Of a stretch of 56,119 nt of DNA, positions 42,983 to 51,563 are shown in pieces. Both the position numbers and the translations under genes were made by a program. How positions within the stretch are numbered: position 1 is the stretch's first letter; each line of letters opens with the position of its first letter. The stretch comes from Candidatus Bathyarchaeota archaeon (lineage in GTDB: Archaea > Thermoproteota > Bathyarchaeia > Bathyarchaeales > Bathycorpusculaceae). The notes below the pieces were generated by a model. It was not told the DNA's origin, did no database searches, and worked only from the letters and a program-made list of their open reading frames with translations. The DNA lies in contig PLNS01000004.1 in the NCBI GenBank assembly GCA_003141855.1, forward strand, positions 1 to 56,119, in the 5' to 3' direction.

Positions 42983-43336
42983 ATGAGAATCTTACCAATC
43001 CTTGGCGGCATTGCAGTTGCAGTCTTGTTCTTTTTTGCAGTTATCTTTGCGCTTGCCGCTTCCGTACAAGCCACAACAGCAAGGCTGGCTACAAGCGGCA
43101 TCCTCTTCATAGTTGGGCTTGCAGTAATCGTCGGCATCTACTACACCATACGCAAACCCAAAACCATCATCCAGCGTTTGGAGGTTTCGGGGCAGATGGC
43201 GGCAGCCCAAATTAAATGTCCCAACTGCGGCGGATCCATAAGCGCTGACCAAATAAAGATTGAGTCAGGCGTGCCATACGTTAAATGTCCCTACTGCGGC
43301 ACCACGTTTGAGGTTACTGAGGAACCAAAATGGTAA
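42983..43336 (+). CDS. Two-helix membrane protein with C-terminal zinc ribbon
   Basis: A 117-residue protein. Two membrane helices (about 5-26 and 35-56) and a cytosolic zinc ribbon (IKCPNCGGSISADQI...VKCPYCGTTFEV). Its stop (TAA at 43334-43336) overlaps the ATG of the next gene by seven bases, so translation is coupled. First gene of the three-gene cysteine-tail operon; possibly an assembly or membrane partner. Confidence 0.75.
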   Translation: MRILPILGGIAVAVLFFFAVIFALAASVQATTARLATSGILFIVGLAVIVGIYYTIRKPKTIIQRLEVSGQMAAAQIKCPNCGGSISADQIKIESGVPYVKCPYCGTTFEVTEEPKW

Positions 43337-44964
43337 AACCTACACTGCTTGTTATCATTGCATTGTTAGCCTTGACGCTGGCAGTTTCAGTTGCAAGCAG
43401 TGTCAACGCCCAAAACTTAGTGTACAGTGTGGACCATGAGTGGGCGCAAATCTTCATCAACCAAGATGGCACCATCGACTTAACCTACAACATAACCGTG
43501 TCTGTGTCCTCGGGAGTTATGCATGGGTTCTATGTTGGGCAGCCAAAAGCCGACTTCACTGTAGGCCAAGGAGTAGACCAATACGGAAACACACTCCAAG
43601 TTCTCGATAAAAGTAGCGGCAGCGACTACCGAGTTGACGTGACACTAAACCAGCCCTTAACCGCTGGGCAATCCGTTTGGTTCCAAGTCACAACCAACGT
43701 TGCAGGAATGATAAGCAACGACACCCAAAACCCAGGCAACTATGGCATGCAGTTTATTCCCCAATGGGACACCGCTGTTCCGATTAGTGATGTGCGGGTG
43801 CAGATTGTGTTGCCTCCAGATGTGACCGTACCCGACGTGAAAACTACCCAGAACTTCTACAATGGCACTTCAACTGTGCAGGGGCAGTTGGCGGTTTACT
43901 GGGAAAAACCAGTCATACAAGCCAATGAACAGTTTTTGGTGGGCGTTTCTTTTCCAGCCAGATTCATGCCCAATTACGTACCCAGCCCATCGGGAGGCGG
44001 CATAGACTTTGGAATTTTCGGTGCCATTCTAGGAGTTATTGGAGTCCTGGTTGCAATTGTCATTATAGTTTTGGTGTTTAGGGCGCTAAGTAAAAGCTCC
44101 TATGCATCGCCCAAGGTGAGCATGGAAACGTTGGGGGTTAAACGTGGCTTAACAGCTGTGGAAGCATCATACCTTATGGATCTAAAGCCACCCCAAATAG
44201 TAACTGAAATCCTCTACAGCCTACTGCAGAAGAGGGCAGTTTGGGCTCAAGAAACTAAACCATCGCTTAAACTGAAAGTGTTGCCGCCGTTTGACAATAA
44301 AACTGGTCCAAAAGACAATCCCCTGCGATATTACGAAATCGATTTCCTCAATTCCTTGAAGCCCGATGGAACTCTCGACGAAGAGAAACTTGCGCACACC
44401 ATCATGTTCCTTCGCGACACGGTGGAGCAGAAGCTGCAGGGTTACAGCCGAAAAGACACCGTTGACTACTACAGAAAAATCGCATCTCAAGCTTGGGCTC
44501 AAGTGGAGCAAGCGGGTACGGTTGAGTTGGCATCGAATGCTTATGATGAGCAACTGCTCTGGCTGATGCTTGACCCCAACCAGCGGACACGTACAGAAAC
44601 TGTGTTCAGAGATAGGGTTATCCAGCCGAATCCGCTGTGGTTCTGGTGGTGGTACGGCTACACCATTTATCATCCGCATCCCACGTACATCCCAAATGTT
44701 AACGTGCCAGCACAATCAGCAAAGCCGCCAGCTATTCCAGGAGCCGATTTCGCAAACACAATCGCCACATCTGTCGAGAAAACTTCAAACAACATCGTAG
44801 TCAACTTAGAAAAATTCGCCAACGCCATCGTTCCGCCGCCGCCAAAAGCTTCCCATGACCCAGCTCATCCTAAAGCGGACTGCGTTTGTGCGTGTGCTGC
44901 ATGTGCTTGTGCCTGCGCTTGCGTCTCGTGTGCTTGTGCATGTGCAGGTGGAGGAGGACACTAA
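43330..44964 (+). CDS. DUF2207-like membrane protein with Cys-alternating tail
   Basis: A 544-residue protein. Signal peptide (about 1-26), a beta-rich extracellular domain (about 30-210), a membrane helix (about 232-256: FGAILGVIGVLVAIVIIVLVF), a cytosolic domain (about 270-510) of DUF2207 type, and a low-complexity tail from residue 518: ten cysteines at 518, 520, 522, 525, 527, 529, 531, 534, 536 and 538, separated mostly by Ala, then GGGGH. Blocks of 3, 4 and 3 cysteines are spaced by AA and VS. The tail is read from clean TGC/TGT codons with no frameshift. The next gene is a radical SAM enzyme with a peptide-binding domain. Confidence 0.85.
   Translation: MVKPTLLVIIALLALTLAVSVASSVNAQNLVYSVDHEWAQIFINQDGTIDLTYNITVSVSSGVMHGFYVGQPKADFTVGQGVDQYGNTLQVLDKSSGSDYRVDVTLNQPLTAGQSVWFQVTTNVAGMISNDTQNPGNYGMQFIPQWDTAVPISDVRVQIVLPPDVTVPDVKTTQNFYNGTSTVQGQLAVYWEKPVIQANEQFLVGVSFPARFMPNYVPSPSGGGIDFGIFGAILGVIGVLVAIVIIVLVFRALSKSSYASPKVSMETLGVKRGLTAVEASYLMDLKPPQIVTEILYSLLQKRAVWAQETKPSLKLKVLPPFDNKTGPKDNPLRYYEIDFLNSLKPDGTLDEEKLAHTIMFLRDTVEQKLQGYSRKDTVDYYRKIASQAWAQVEQAGTVELASNAYDEQLLWLMLDPNQRTRTETVFRDRVIQPNPLWFWWWYGYTIYHPHPTYIPNVNVPAQSAKPPAIPGADFANTIATSVEKTSNNIVVNLEKFANAIVPPPPKASHDPAHPKADCVCACAACACACACVSCACACAGGGGH
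44881..44964 (+). other. Cys-alternating tail coding segment
   Basis: Encodes 10 Cys in 21 residues followed by GGGGH and the stop. The codons are mixed TGC/TGT and GCT/GCC/GCA, so the pattern is protein-level, not a simple DNA repeat. Candidate target of post-translational thioether formation. Confidence 0.7.
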
Positions 44965-44966
44965 AA

Positions 44967-46301
44967 ATGAGTTTTCTAAAGAAAAAGACAATCCCGTTTG
45001 GAAGATACACTTACCGTGGAACTGACAAGTTCGCAGGCATGTCCTTGCAGCTACGTGTTGAGGCAAGTGGACAAGGCGTCATGGTGATTAACGGCGATAG
45101 AATTCTGCATCTTAATCATACGGCTACTGCGTTGGCTTACTTTTTCGTGCAGGGCTTGCCCGAAAAAGATGTGGTGAAAAAAATTCGGGGCATGTACCGT
45201 GTTAATGCTGAAACCGCCAAGGCTGATTACGAAAAACTTGTTTACACAGTAAGCACGCTTGCGCAGACCGCGAAAATTGACCCCGTGAGCTTTCTTGAAA
45301 TCGAAAAGATGGAGCCTTTCAGCTACCAGTATTCAGCGCCGCTGCGCATGGATTTGGCTTTGACGTTTAGGTGCCAAAACGACTGCGTGCACTGTTATGC
45401 TGGCGGACCACACGAAACACCCGAACTGACAACGACGCAGTGGAAAAGCGTAATTGACAAGCTCAGCGAAATCGGCGTCTTCATCTTAACCTTCACGGGT
45501 GGCGAACCCACGCTGCGGGAAGATTTGCCTGAACTGTTACTGTACGCTCAAAACAAGGGCATGGTAACTGGGTTAATCAGTAATGGGCGACGGCTCAAGG
45601 ATAAAGCGTATGTGGATGTGCTTGAAAAATCAGGCTTAGACTTTGTGCAGGTAACGTTGGAATCTCACAAGCCACAAGTTCATGACAAAATGACGAGCGA
45701 GAAGGGCAGTTGGAAAGAAACCGTCGCAGGAATCCAAAATGCAGTGCAATCGCAAATTTACGTTTCAACCAACACAACGCTAAGCAAACACAACGCAGCA
45801 GACTTCCTCACAACCGTCGACTACATTAAAGCGCTTGGTGTGGATGCGTTTGGCTGCAACAGCCTCATCTACTCAGGCAAAGCCCCAGATGCAAGTGAAG
45901 AATTCGCCCTATCCGTCGAAGATTTAAAGCTGCTTTTGCCGAAAATTCGAGACAAAGCCCACATGATTGGCTTAAAGTTCCTCTGGTACACGCCAACCCA
46001 GTACTGCCACTTTGACCCCGTTCAACTGGGCTTAGGCGTTAAAACCTGCACAGCGGCCATGATAAACGCGTGCGTGGGACCAAACGGCGACGTTTACCCA
46101 TGCCAAAGCTACTTTGAAAGCCTCGGAAACATCCTAACTGAGCCTTGGGAGAAGATTTGGCACCACCCCTTGGCAGAAAAACTCCGAAACCGAGAATATG
46201 CCGAGGAAAAATGCAAGGATTGCTCGCAGCTGCAGGTCTGTGGTGGCGGATGCCCCTTGGAACTTCAAAACAAAGAGCACCAATGTACCCAGACAGGATA
46301 A
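44967..46301 (+). CDS. Radical SAM / SPASM peptide maturase with PqqD-like domain
   Basis: A 444-residue enzyme from ATG 44967, two bases after the upstream stop. Residues about 25-105 look like a PqqD-like RiPP recognition element (GVMVINGDRILHLNHTATALAYFF...LVYTVSTLAQT). The radical SAM core has CxxxCxxC in FRCQNDCVHC (Cys136, 140, 143) and FTGGEPTLRED; the C-terminal SPASM domain has CTAAMINACVGPNGDVYPC and CKDCSQLQVCGGGC for auxiliary Fe-S clusters. Such enzymes install thioether bonds from Cys in peptides. The neighbouring protein with ten C-terminal cysteines is the obvious candidate substrate; this is inference. Confidence 0.9.
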   Translation: MSFLKKKTIPFGRYTYRGTDKFAGMSLQLRVEASGQGVMVINGDRILHLNHTATALAYFFVQGLPEKDVVKKIRGMYRVNAETAKADYEKLVYTVSTLAQTAKIDPVSFLEIEKMEPFSYQYSAPLRMDLALTFRCQNDCVHCYAGGPHETPELTTTQWKSVIDKLSEIGVFILTFTGGEPTLREDLPELLLYAQNKGMVTGLISNGRRLKDKAYVDVLEKSGLDFVQVTLESHKPQVHDKMTSEKGSWKETVAGIQNAVQSQIYVSTNTTLSKHNAADFLTTVDYIKALGVDAFGCNSLIYSGKAPDASEEFALSVEDLKLLLPKIRDKAHMIGLKFLWYTPTQYCHFDPVQLGLGVKTCTAAMINACVGPNGDVYPCQSYFESLGNILTEPWEKIWHHPLAEKLRNREYAEEKCKDCSQLQVCGGGCPLELQNKEHQCTQTG

Positions 46302-46366
46302 TTTATCTTTAGCAAGCTACCATTCTCTTCTTAGGCAAATAGCGCTGGTTTGTGAGTTTAGAGAGA

Positions 46367-47602
46367 ATGGCTCAAACGGAAAGATGCAGGCTTATTGTTT
46401 TCGATGTAGAAGGAGTACTGATTCCTAAAAACCGCTTCATTTTTGAAGTAGGCAAAACTTTAGGTTTCCTCGGGCTAGTTAAACTTCTTTTCTTCGGTCT
46501 TCTCTATGAAGTAGGCATTTTGAAGTTAGAATCAGCCTTAAGACACATTTTCAAGGATATGAAAGGCATTAAACTTGAAACCCTACTGTTTATTTTCGGC
46601 AAGATTCCAGCTACACCTTATCTGCAAAACTTTTTTTGCCAGCTTAAAGCACGCAAATGCAAGATAGCCCTAATTAGTTCAGGGATACCCACAATCATCG
46701 TTAAGAAATTGGCGACGGCGTTAGGTGCAGATTACGCTTATGGAGTTGAAGTTGAAACCAAGGATGAGAAGTTAACGGGTGAAATCTGGGGCGACGCAAT
46801 CACAAAGAACGGAAAGCAAAAGATTTTGTGTGACATCTTGAATCGAGAAAATTTACGATTGAGCGATTGTATTGTTGTTGCTGACGACCGAAATAACCGT
46901 TGCATTTTCATGCCAGGGATGTTAAAAATCGGTTTTAACCCTGATTTTGTTATAAGAGTTAAGGCTGACCGAGTTGTTAGTAGTAAACTTTCAGGAATCC
47001 TGCCAATTATTGATGGGAAAAAGCATAAGCGTTCTTTTCCGTCAACGAATGATCTTGTAAGAGAAGACATTCATGCTTCAGGATTTTTTATGCCAGTCAT
47101 TGCGGGCCTGATCGGTATTCCCGTTGTGGCCTCGATAATCATCTTCATCTCCATTGTTTATACTGCGTCTGAGCTTTCGCGTTTGGAGGGACGTGAATTG
47201 CCCTTGGTTTCCGCGATTACGCGTCATGCGGCTTCGCAGTCGGAGTTGTATGGTTTTGCTGCGGCACCGCTTTACTTTGCTTTTGGGATAGTAGCGACTT
47301 TGCTTCTTTTCCCCACCCGCGCAGGCGGTGCAGCCATCGCAATTTTCTGCTTCGGTGACAGTGCAGCTTCGCTTTTCGGAGGATTAATTTCTACTTCGTT
47401 ACCGTTTAACAAGGGGAAGACTTGGGAAGGTTCATTGGCGGGGTTCATTTTTGCTTTTTTGGCTGGGTCGTTCTTTGTTTCACCATGGTTAGCTTTGGCT
47501 GGGGCAGCGATTGCCATGACCATTGAGGTTTTGCCTTTGCCAGTGAACGATAATGTTTTGATTCCGATGATTACGGGTGCAGCGTTAACTTTGCTGGTCT
47601 AA
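46367..47602 (+). CDS. HAD phosphatase fused to SEC59/DGK1-like kinase domain
   Basis: About 411 residues from ATG 46367 (GTG at 46352 is an alternative). The N-terminal half is a HAD phosphatase of SerB type: VFDVEGVLIP (DxE instead of DxD nucleophile pair), LISSGIP, and VVADDRNN. The C-terminal half (about 240-410) has six or so membrane helices with GDSAASLFGG and GKTWEGSLAGF, hallmarks of SEC59/DGK1/VTE5 dolichol/lipid kinases that use CTP. The fusion suggests a polyprenol-phosphate or lipid phosphate turnover enzyme. It follows the radical SAM operon by 65 bases. Confidence 0.8.
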   Translation: MAQTERCRLIVFDVEGVLIPKNRFIFEVGKTLGFLGLVKLLFFGLLYEVGILKLESALRHIFKDMKGIKLETLLFIFGKIPATPYLQNFFCQLKARKCKIALISSGIPTIIVKKLATALGADYAYGVEVETKDEKLTGEIWGDAITKNGKQKILCDILNRENLRLSDCIVVADDRNNRCIFMPGMLKIGFNPDFVIRVKADRVVSSKLSGILPIIDGKKHKRSFPSTNDLVREDIHASGFFMPVIAGLIGIPVVASIIIFISIVYTASELSRLEGRELPLVSAITRHAASQSELYGFAAAPLYFAFGIVATLLLFPTRAGGAAIAIFCFGDSAASLFGGLISTSLPFNKGKTWEGSLAGFIFAFLAGSFFVSPWLALAGAAIAMTIEVLPLPVNDNVLIPMITGAALTLLV

Positions 47603-47648
47603 ACGAAATATCGCTTTCTCAATGATTCATACTTTAATTTTCTAAAAA

Positions 47649-47903
47649 TTATTTCTTGGTCTGGGAACTGATTAAGTCGTGTTTTTGTTGGTGGGTTAAC
47701 TTTTTAATTTCCCGCTCCCGCTTCATCGCGCTACTTCTTGAATTAAAAAGCTCCACATACGCAATTTTTTGCGGTCTGTGGGCTTTGGTGTATTTTGCCC
47801 CTTTCCCATTTTCATGCTGCCTTGTTCTTTCATCCAAGTCTTTGGTGTAACCCGTATAGAAGCTTCCATCCATGCAGAGCAAAATGTAAACGTAAAACGA
47901 CAT
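47649..47903 (-). CDS. GIY-YIG nuclease-domain protein
   Basis: An 84-residue protein from ATG 47903 (MSFYVYILLC); a longer upstream frame overlaps the next gene and looks spurious. GIY-YIG family hallmarks: YVYILLCMDGSFYTGYTKDLDERTRQHENGKGAKYT and ...AYVELFNSRSSAMKREREIKKL, as in UPF0213/YhbQ-like proteins. It starts seven bases downstream of the PD-(D/E)XK-like gene stop, so the two form an operon. Confidence 0.88.
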   Translation of the reverse strand: MSFYVYILLCMDGSFYTGYTKDLDERTRQHENGKGAKYTKAHRPQKIAYVELFNSRSSAMKREREIKKLTHQQKHDLISSQTKK

Positions 47904-47910
47904 TCGCGAT

Positions 47911-48591
47911 TTAGTGCTCCTTGACCTCGATTGGCAGGTAATCGTAAACGATGCCTTTCTGCATGGCTCTTTTGAGGTAGGCTTCCGGATCAATTTCCTG
48001 CACTTTCCCCCGGTCCACATCGATTATGTAGATTTCTTGGATGCGCGCATTTCGGATTTCCTCAAGGGTCACGGGTGGTTTTTGGTAGTAGGCGTCGCAG
48101 AGCTTTTTGATTTGCTCTATTTCTTGGTCTGTGCGGTTTCTGGGCGGCTTGGCTAATGTAGGTGGAAAAGGCAGAATGTAGTGCGGCGGTACGCCTAAAG
48201 CGAATTTTCCTGCGAAGCTGCTGTAGCGGATTATTTTGCTTGCTAACCGCGCGGTCGTGTAAGTTAATGGTGCCAATGCGTTTTCGGGTGGGATGAAGCC
48301 TGTTTCTACTTCAACAATTAGGTTTCCCAACCCTTTGATTCCGTATAAGTCGCAGGTTAAGATTTCGTTTAGGGGGTATTCAAGTTGGACTTCGTAGCCT
48401 TTTTGGATTAGGTATTTGGCGCATACGAGTTCCATTACGGAGTGGTTGATTTTTACAACGTTTTCTTTTTGGAGTTTGATTAGCCAGTCTTTTAGCATGT
48501 TGAGTTTGTTTTCAACTTCTGGGGCAGCACCACAGGTTAACCTGGATAGAAGAACGGTTAAGTCGTTTTCGAATTTTTCCCTGTTACTCAT
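47911..48591 (-). CDS. PD-(D/E)XK nuclease-like protein
   Basis: A 226-residue protein. Residues 64-95 include EVQLEYPLNEILTCDLYG and NLIVEVETGFI, an E...D...ExE pattern like restriction-endonuclease-fold proteins. A helical N-terminus (about 1-60) and a Pro-rich C-terminal stretch follow (PPRNRTDQEIEQIKKL, PPVTLEEIRN). Not closely recognised. Upstream CTTTATATATTAAA (minus strand, 48646-48659) is a plausible TATA box. Co-transcribed with the GIY-YIG gene. Confidence 0.6.
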   Translation of the reverse strand: MSNREKFENDLTVLLSRLTCGAAPEVENKLNMLKDWLIKLQKENVVKINHSVMELVCAKYLIQKGYEVQLEYPLNEILTCDLYGIKGLGNLIVEVETGFIPPENALAPLTYTTARLASKIIRYSSFAGKFALGVPPHYILPFPPTLAKPPRNRTDQEIEQIKKLCDAYYQKPPVTLEEIRNARIQEIYIIDVDRGKVQEIDPEAYLKRAMQKGIVYDYLPIEVKEH

Positions 48592-49028
48592 CGTGCTTCC
48601 TTGCCAACTTGCTGGCTAACAACTTCTGGTACTTAACTAGTCGAATTTAATATATAAAGCCAAAAAACGACTAACCCATAGTTTACAAGTTGATGTTGTC
48701 ATTATTTCCTTAAATAAGATACATGATTGTCTGTTTATGCTTGATGTTCCATGGTTTTTTGTCTAAATTTGTGTCTAACCATCAATTCCGCTTACCGAGT
48801 TTTTAGTGCTCTTTGTATAAGAATCTTAAATACAAACAAAAAATCACTAGTTATCAACCAAGTTGAGGAGTAAGCTGAATCAACGAGTTTTAGAACAGTA
48901 GTCAACATTAACTAGCCGTTTTAGTGGGTTCTTGCGATTGCATCAACGGGATTTTCTTTTGCGGTTTAGTTAACATATGGCTGAACTTTTCTGGTTGCTC
49001 AGGCTTAGCCTCAACTTGGCGCTCATTT
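48592..49028. other. Intergenic, no gene seen
   Basis: About 437 bases of AT-rich sequence upstream of the PD-(D/E)XK gene (promoter near 48650). A minus-strand open stretch near 48915-49020 lacks a start codon. No further structure found. Confidence 0.4.
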
Positions 49029-49220
49029 TTACTGTTTTAGGGCAGAGAGTAGAAGCCGCGTGTTGGGAACGTCGACTTCAACGATTTTGCAGCCTTTGAA
49101 CTCTTTTGCTTCGCCCATAATGTTCTTGACTGTTACGTTGTCGCCTTCCACTTTAGCGTAAATGGCATCTTTGAATTGGATTTTTCCGTTTAAGATTACG
49201 TTAAATTCACACATAGCCAA
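49029..49220 (-). CDS. CooT-like small protein
   Basis: A 63-residue protein (ATG 49220 or second Met). MCEFNVILNGKIQFKDAIYAKVEGDNVTVKNIMGEAKEFKGCKIVEVDV resembles the CooT / DUF2-type small nickel-binding proteins, with the N-terminal Cys as likely metal ligand. It lies alone between nuclease and topoisomerase clusters. Confidence 0.6.
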   Translation of the reverse strand: MAMCEFNVILNGKIQFKDAIYAKVEGDNVTVKNIMGEAKEFKGCKIVEVDVPNTRLLLSALKQ

Positions 49221-49662
49221 TCACAGGTAAGGAAAAATGGTTTTCTTGGTTATAAGCGCTTTGAGCAAAAACACCGAATTATTTGGAAAAAGGCTAAACT
49301 CTAGTGCTCAAAGCAGACTATACCCCCTTATTTATACCCTCAACAACTGCTGAGATTAAAATTTAGGTAATGAGCATTCATTTAGAAGAAGCGATTTTTT
49401 AATAGCCCTTGTGTAGGAATACTTGTGCTCTTTCATCATTTGCTAGGGCGCTGCTTTGTTGCTTCAAAATTTCCCTGTAAGAACCTCTGCATCTCTGAGT
49501 GACCTCCCCCTCCCTTATATAAAGAAACAATTGCTGAGTAAGTTTGAATTTTCAGAAGTTGGGGTAAGGTGAGGGGTTAGTCCCTCTCTCTTTTTGTTCT
49601 TGATTGAGAAGTGTTTTCTGTGCTTATAGGGGATATTTCGGTTTTCGTAATATATTCAAGCG
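49221..49662. other. Intergenic with G-run motif copies
   Basis: About 440 bases with two reverse copies of the dispersed motif: CCCCCTTATTTATA (49323-49336) and CCTCCCCCTCCCTTATATAAAG (49502-49523). No gene seen. Confidence 0.45.
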
Positions 49663-49944
49663 TTAGCTTGGCTTTAACTTTAAAAGTTGTTCTGCTTGCT
49701 GTTTTCCCAAGCCCTTTACGGACAGCTGTTTTTCTTTAGAAGTAAAACCTGAGGCAAGCTCAACCTTCACATGCAAAAGCTTCGTGAATTCTTTTATGAT
49801 TTCCTTGTTTACTTTGCCCTTGACTGGTTCCTCCGTGGAGTAAACAACAATCTCGTTGCCGTCAAGCTCTATCTTAAACTTGGGGGAGTTGGGTTTTACA
49901 AAAACTTTGATGGTTACCCCGTCTTTGCTTTCGCTGATGCTCAT
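49663..49944 (-). CDS. DUF167 (YggU-like) protein
   Basis: About 93 residues from ATG 49944. VTIKVFVKPNSPKFKIELDGNEIVVYSTEEPVKGKVNKEIIKEFTKLLHV...GFTSKEKQLSVKG is the DUF167 pattern. Function unknown, widely conserved. The ATG overlaps by a few bases the end of topoisomerase IB (stop at 49941), so the two are co-transcribed. Confidence 0.85.
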   Translation of the reverse strand: MSISESKDGVTIKVFVKPNSPKFKIELDGNEIVVYSTEEPVKGKVNKEIIKEFTKLLHVKVELASGFTSKEKQLSVKGLGKQQAEQLLKLKPS

Positions 49945-51563
49945 GCAGTGATGCACTCAGGTTGTGCTTTGCCCGTTTGCAGTGCCCAGCTGAACTTGTT
50001 GCGTAGGGTTTGGGGGTAGAATTTTTCAATGTCGAATTTGACTTTCTTTGCCCATTTCACGTACGCAGTCGGGTCAATGTACGATTTAAGCGAAGTGCCC
50101 AAGTTGTATTCGCGGGTTAGCTTTGTTAATTCAATGTCCAGCTTGGCTCTTTCAATTCGGGTTTCAAGCGACTCGGTCTTTTTGCCCTCGGCTTTTTTCG
50201 CTTTCAGTTGCTGCTGAAGGTTTTTGAGGTTTTCTTCCTTATGGACTACTCGTTCGTCAAAGGTCGGCGGAATCTTGCGTTTGTGGTTTGCTAATTCAGC
50301 GACTTTGAAGTTTGCCATTTTTGCAGCGAAACTCTTCCTGTAGTCTGGGTCGTCTTTGGTTACTCCGCTCTTTTCCAGTTCTTCTTTTACGGTTTTTGTG
50401 CATCGCCATGTGCGGAAGACTTTAGCGGTTAACTTTGGCATTTTCTCGGAGAGGAATCTGGAGACTTTTTTGGAGTCGACGCCTTGGAAGAGGTATTCTT
50501 GGTTTGGGTCATTCATGAACTCTTGAATATTTCTGATAACTTCTGGCGGTGCCTTATACTGTTTAACCCATCGCACGCTGTCTTTGCCTAAGAAGTCGAA
50601 GTGGATGGTGTCGCCTTCAATCTTGATGTGCTCCTTTCTAAGCGTGATTGCGCCTACGGTGTCGGCTTCGTCTGGGTCTTTTTCGTCGCCAACCCTCATG
50701 TTAGGCACCAAAATAAGCCACGACACAGTCGCAACCTTGCGCCTATTATCATCTTTGTCGTCTAAATTCTTGAGGATGTGCGCCTCGATTTGCTTGATTT
50801 GTTTGCCCAACGTTTCGGCTTTCTGGAACTTCTCTTTCTCGCGATTCTGCTTTAGGAATGCCGTGTCGGAGAACCAGACGTACTTGATTTTGCCTGTTAG
50901 TTTGTCTTCCCACTTTGCCACGTACATCTTGTTGGGTTCCCAAACGATGCCTTTCCAGTTGCCCGCGGGCTTCGGCATTTCTGGAGGCAAGTTAAGAATA
51001 ATGTCCTCTTCACTTGGGCCGTCCTTCCATTTTCCGCGCTGCGGATGGTCGCCGCGCCCGGCAAAAAGGCAGGATGGCTCCGAAGTCCAGTTAGCAATCT
51101 CAAGTTTTTGGCCGTCAACTTCCGCGTAACCGAACTTTTCCTTGAACGCTAACCGTTTGACTTTGCGTTCTTCCGCTTGCTGCTTTTTGGTTTCTTTGGT
51201 TACGGCTTCTTTGTTTGCTTTGTCTTGCTCGATGAAATTCTTTACTTGGATGAAATCGATTTCCTCATCCCTCGGCGAATTATCGATATTAGATAAGTAC
51301 TTTGAAGAGTAGCCATCCAAGAAAGCTGCTTGAGGGTTCTCTTTTTTGAGTTGCCCAAGGAATTCTTTCATGAAGTTCTTTTTGAAAAGGTTGTCTGGCG
51401 GAGAAACTGTTGATAGGGCTTTTCTTGTCCATGCAACCGCCATCTGCTCGCTTTTAGGCGTTAGCTTTACGGTTTGGCCTTGGATTTTGACGCTAAAGCC
51501 TTTGTAATCGTAAGGCGGAACGAATATGCCGTTATGTTTCAAGCTTTTCATAACGTGTTTCAT
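49941..51563 (-). CDS. Eukaryote-type DNA topoisomerase IB
   Basis: Relaxes both positive and negative supercoils by a 3'-phosphotyrosine intermediate. The 540-residue protein resembles the core plus C-terminal domains of eukaryotic Top1: HNGIFVPPYDYKGFSVKI start, FDFLGKDSVRW (active-site Lys), KVFRTWRCT (Arg), ANHKRKIPPTFD (His) and GTSLKSYIDPTAY with the catalytic Tyr near 495. A coiled-coil linker separates core and C-terminus. ATG start. Found in Thaumarchaeota, Bathyarchaeota and relatives, supporting the taxon. Confidence 0.95.
   Translation of the reverse strand: MKHVMKSLKHNGIFVPPYDYKGFSVKIQGQTVKLTPKSEQMAVAWTRKALSTVSPPDNLFKKNFMKEFLGQLKKENPQAAFLDGYSSKYLSNIDNSPRDEEIDFIQVKNFIEQDKANKEAVTKETKKQQAEERKVKRLAFKEKFGYAEVDGQKLEIANWTSEPSCLFAGRGDHPQRGKWKDGPSEEDIILNLPPEMPKPAGNWKGIVWEPNKMYVAKWEDKLTGKIKYVWFSDTAFLKQNREKEKFQKAETLGKQIKQIEAHILKNLDDKDDNRRKVATVSWLILVPNMRVGDEKDPDEADTVGAITLRKEHIKIEGDTIHFDFLGKDSVRWVKQYKAPPEVIRNIQEFMNDPNQEYLFQGVDSKKVSRFLSEKMPKLTAKVFRTWRCTKTVKEELEKSGVTKDDPDYRKSFAAKMANFKVAELANHKRKIPPTFDERVVHKEENLKNLQQQLKAKKAEGKKTESLETRIERAKLDIELTKLTREYNLGTSLKSYIDPTAYVKWAKKVKFDIEKFYPQTLRNKFSWALQTGKAQPECITA

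Noticed and set aside
44221-44715. Minus-strand open frame of 164 codons under the DUF2207-like gene
   Set aside because: It is antisense to the coding region of a well-supported gene; composition fits a shadow frame.
44881-44964. Cys/Ala tail read as a frameshifted or low-quality repeat region
   Set aside because: Codons vary (TGC/TGT, GCT/GCC/GCA), frame runs cleanly to a stop two bases before the next ATG, and both neighbours are intact.
48915-49020. Small minus-strand open stretch with KPEQPEKFSH-like sequence
   Set aside because: No start codon in frame before the stretch and no family signal.
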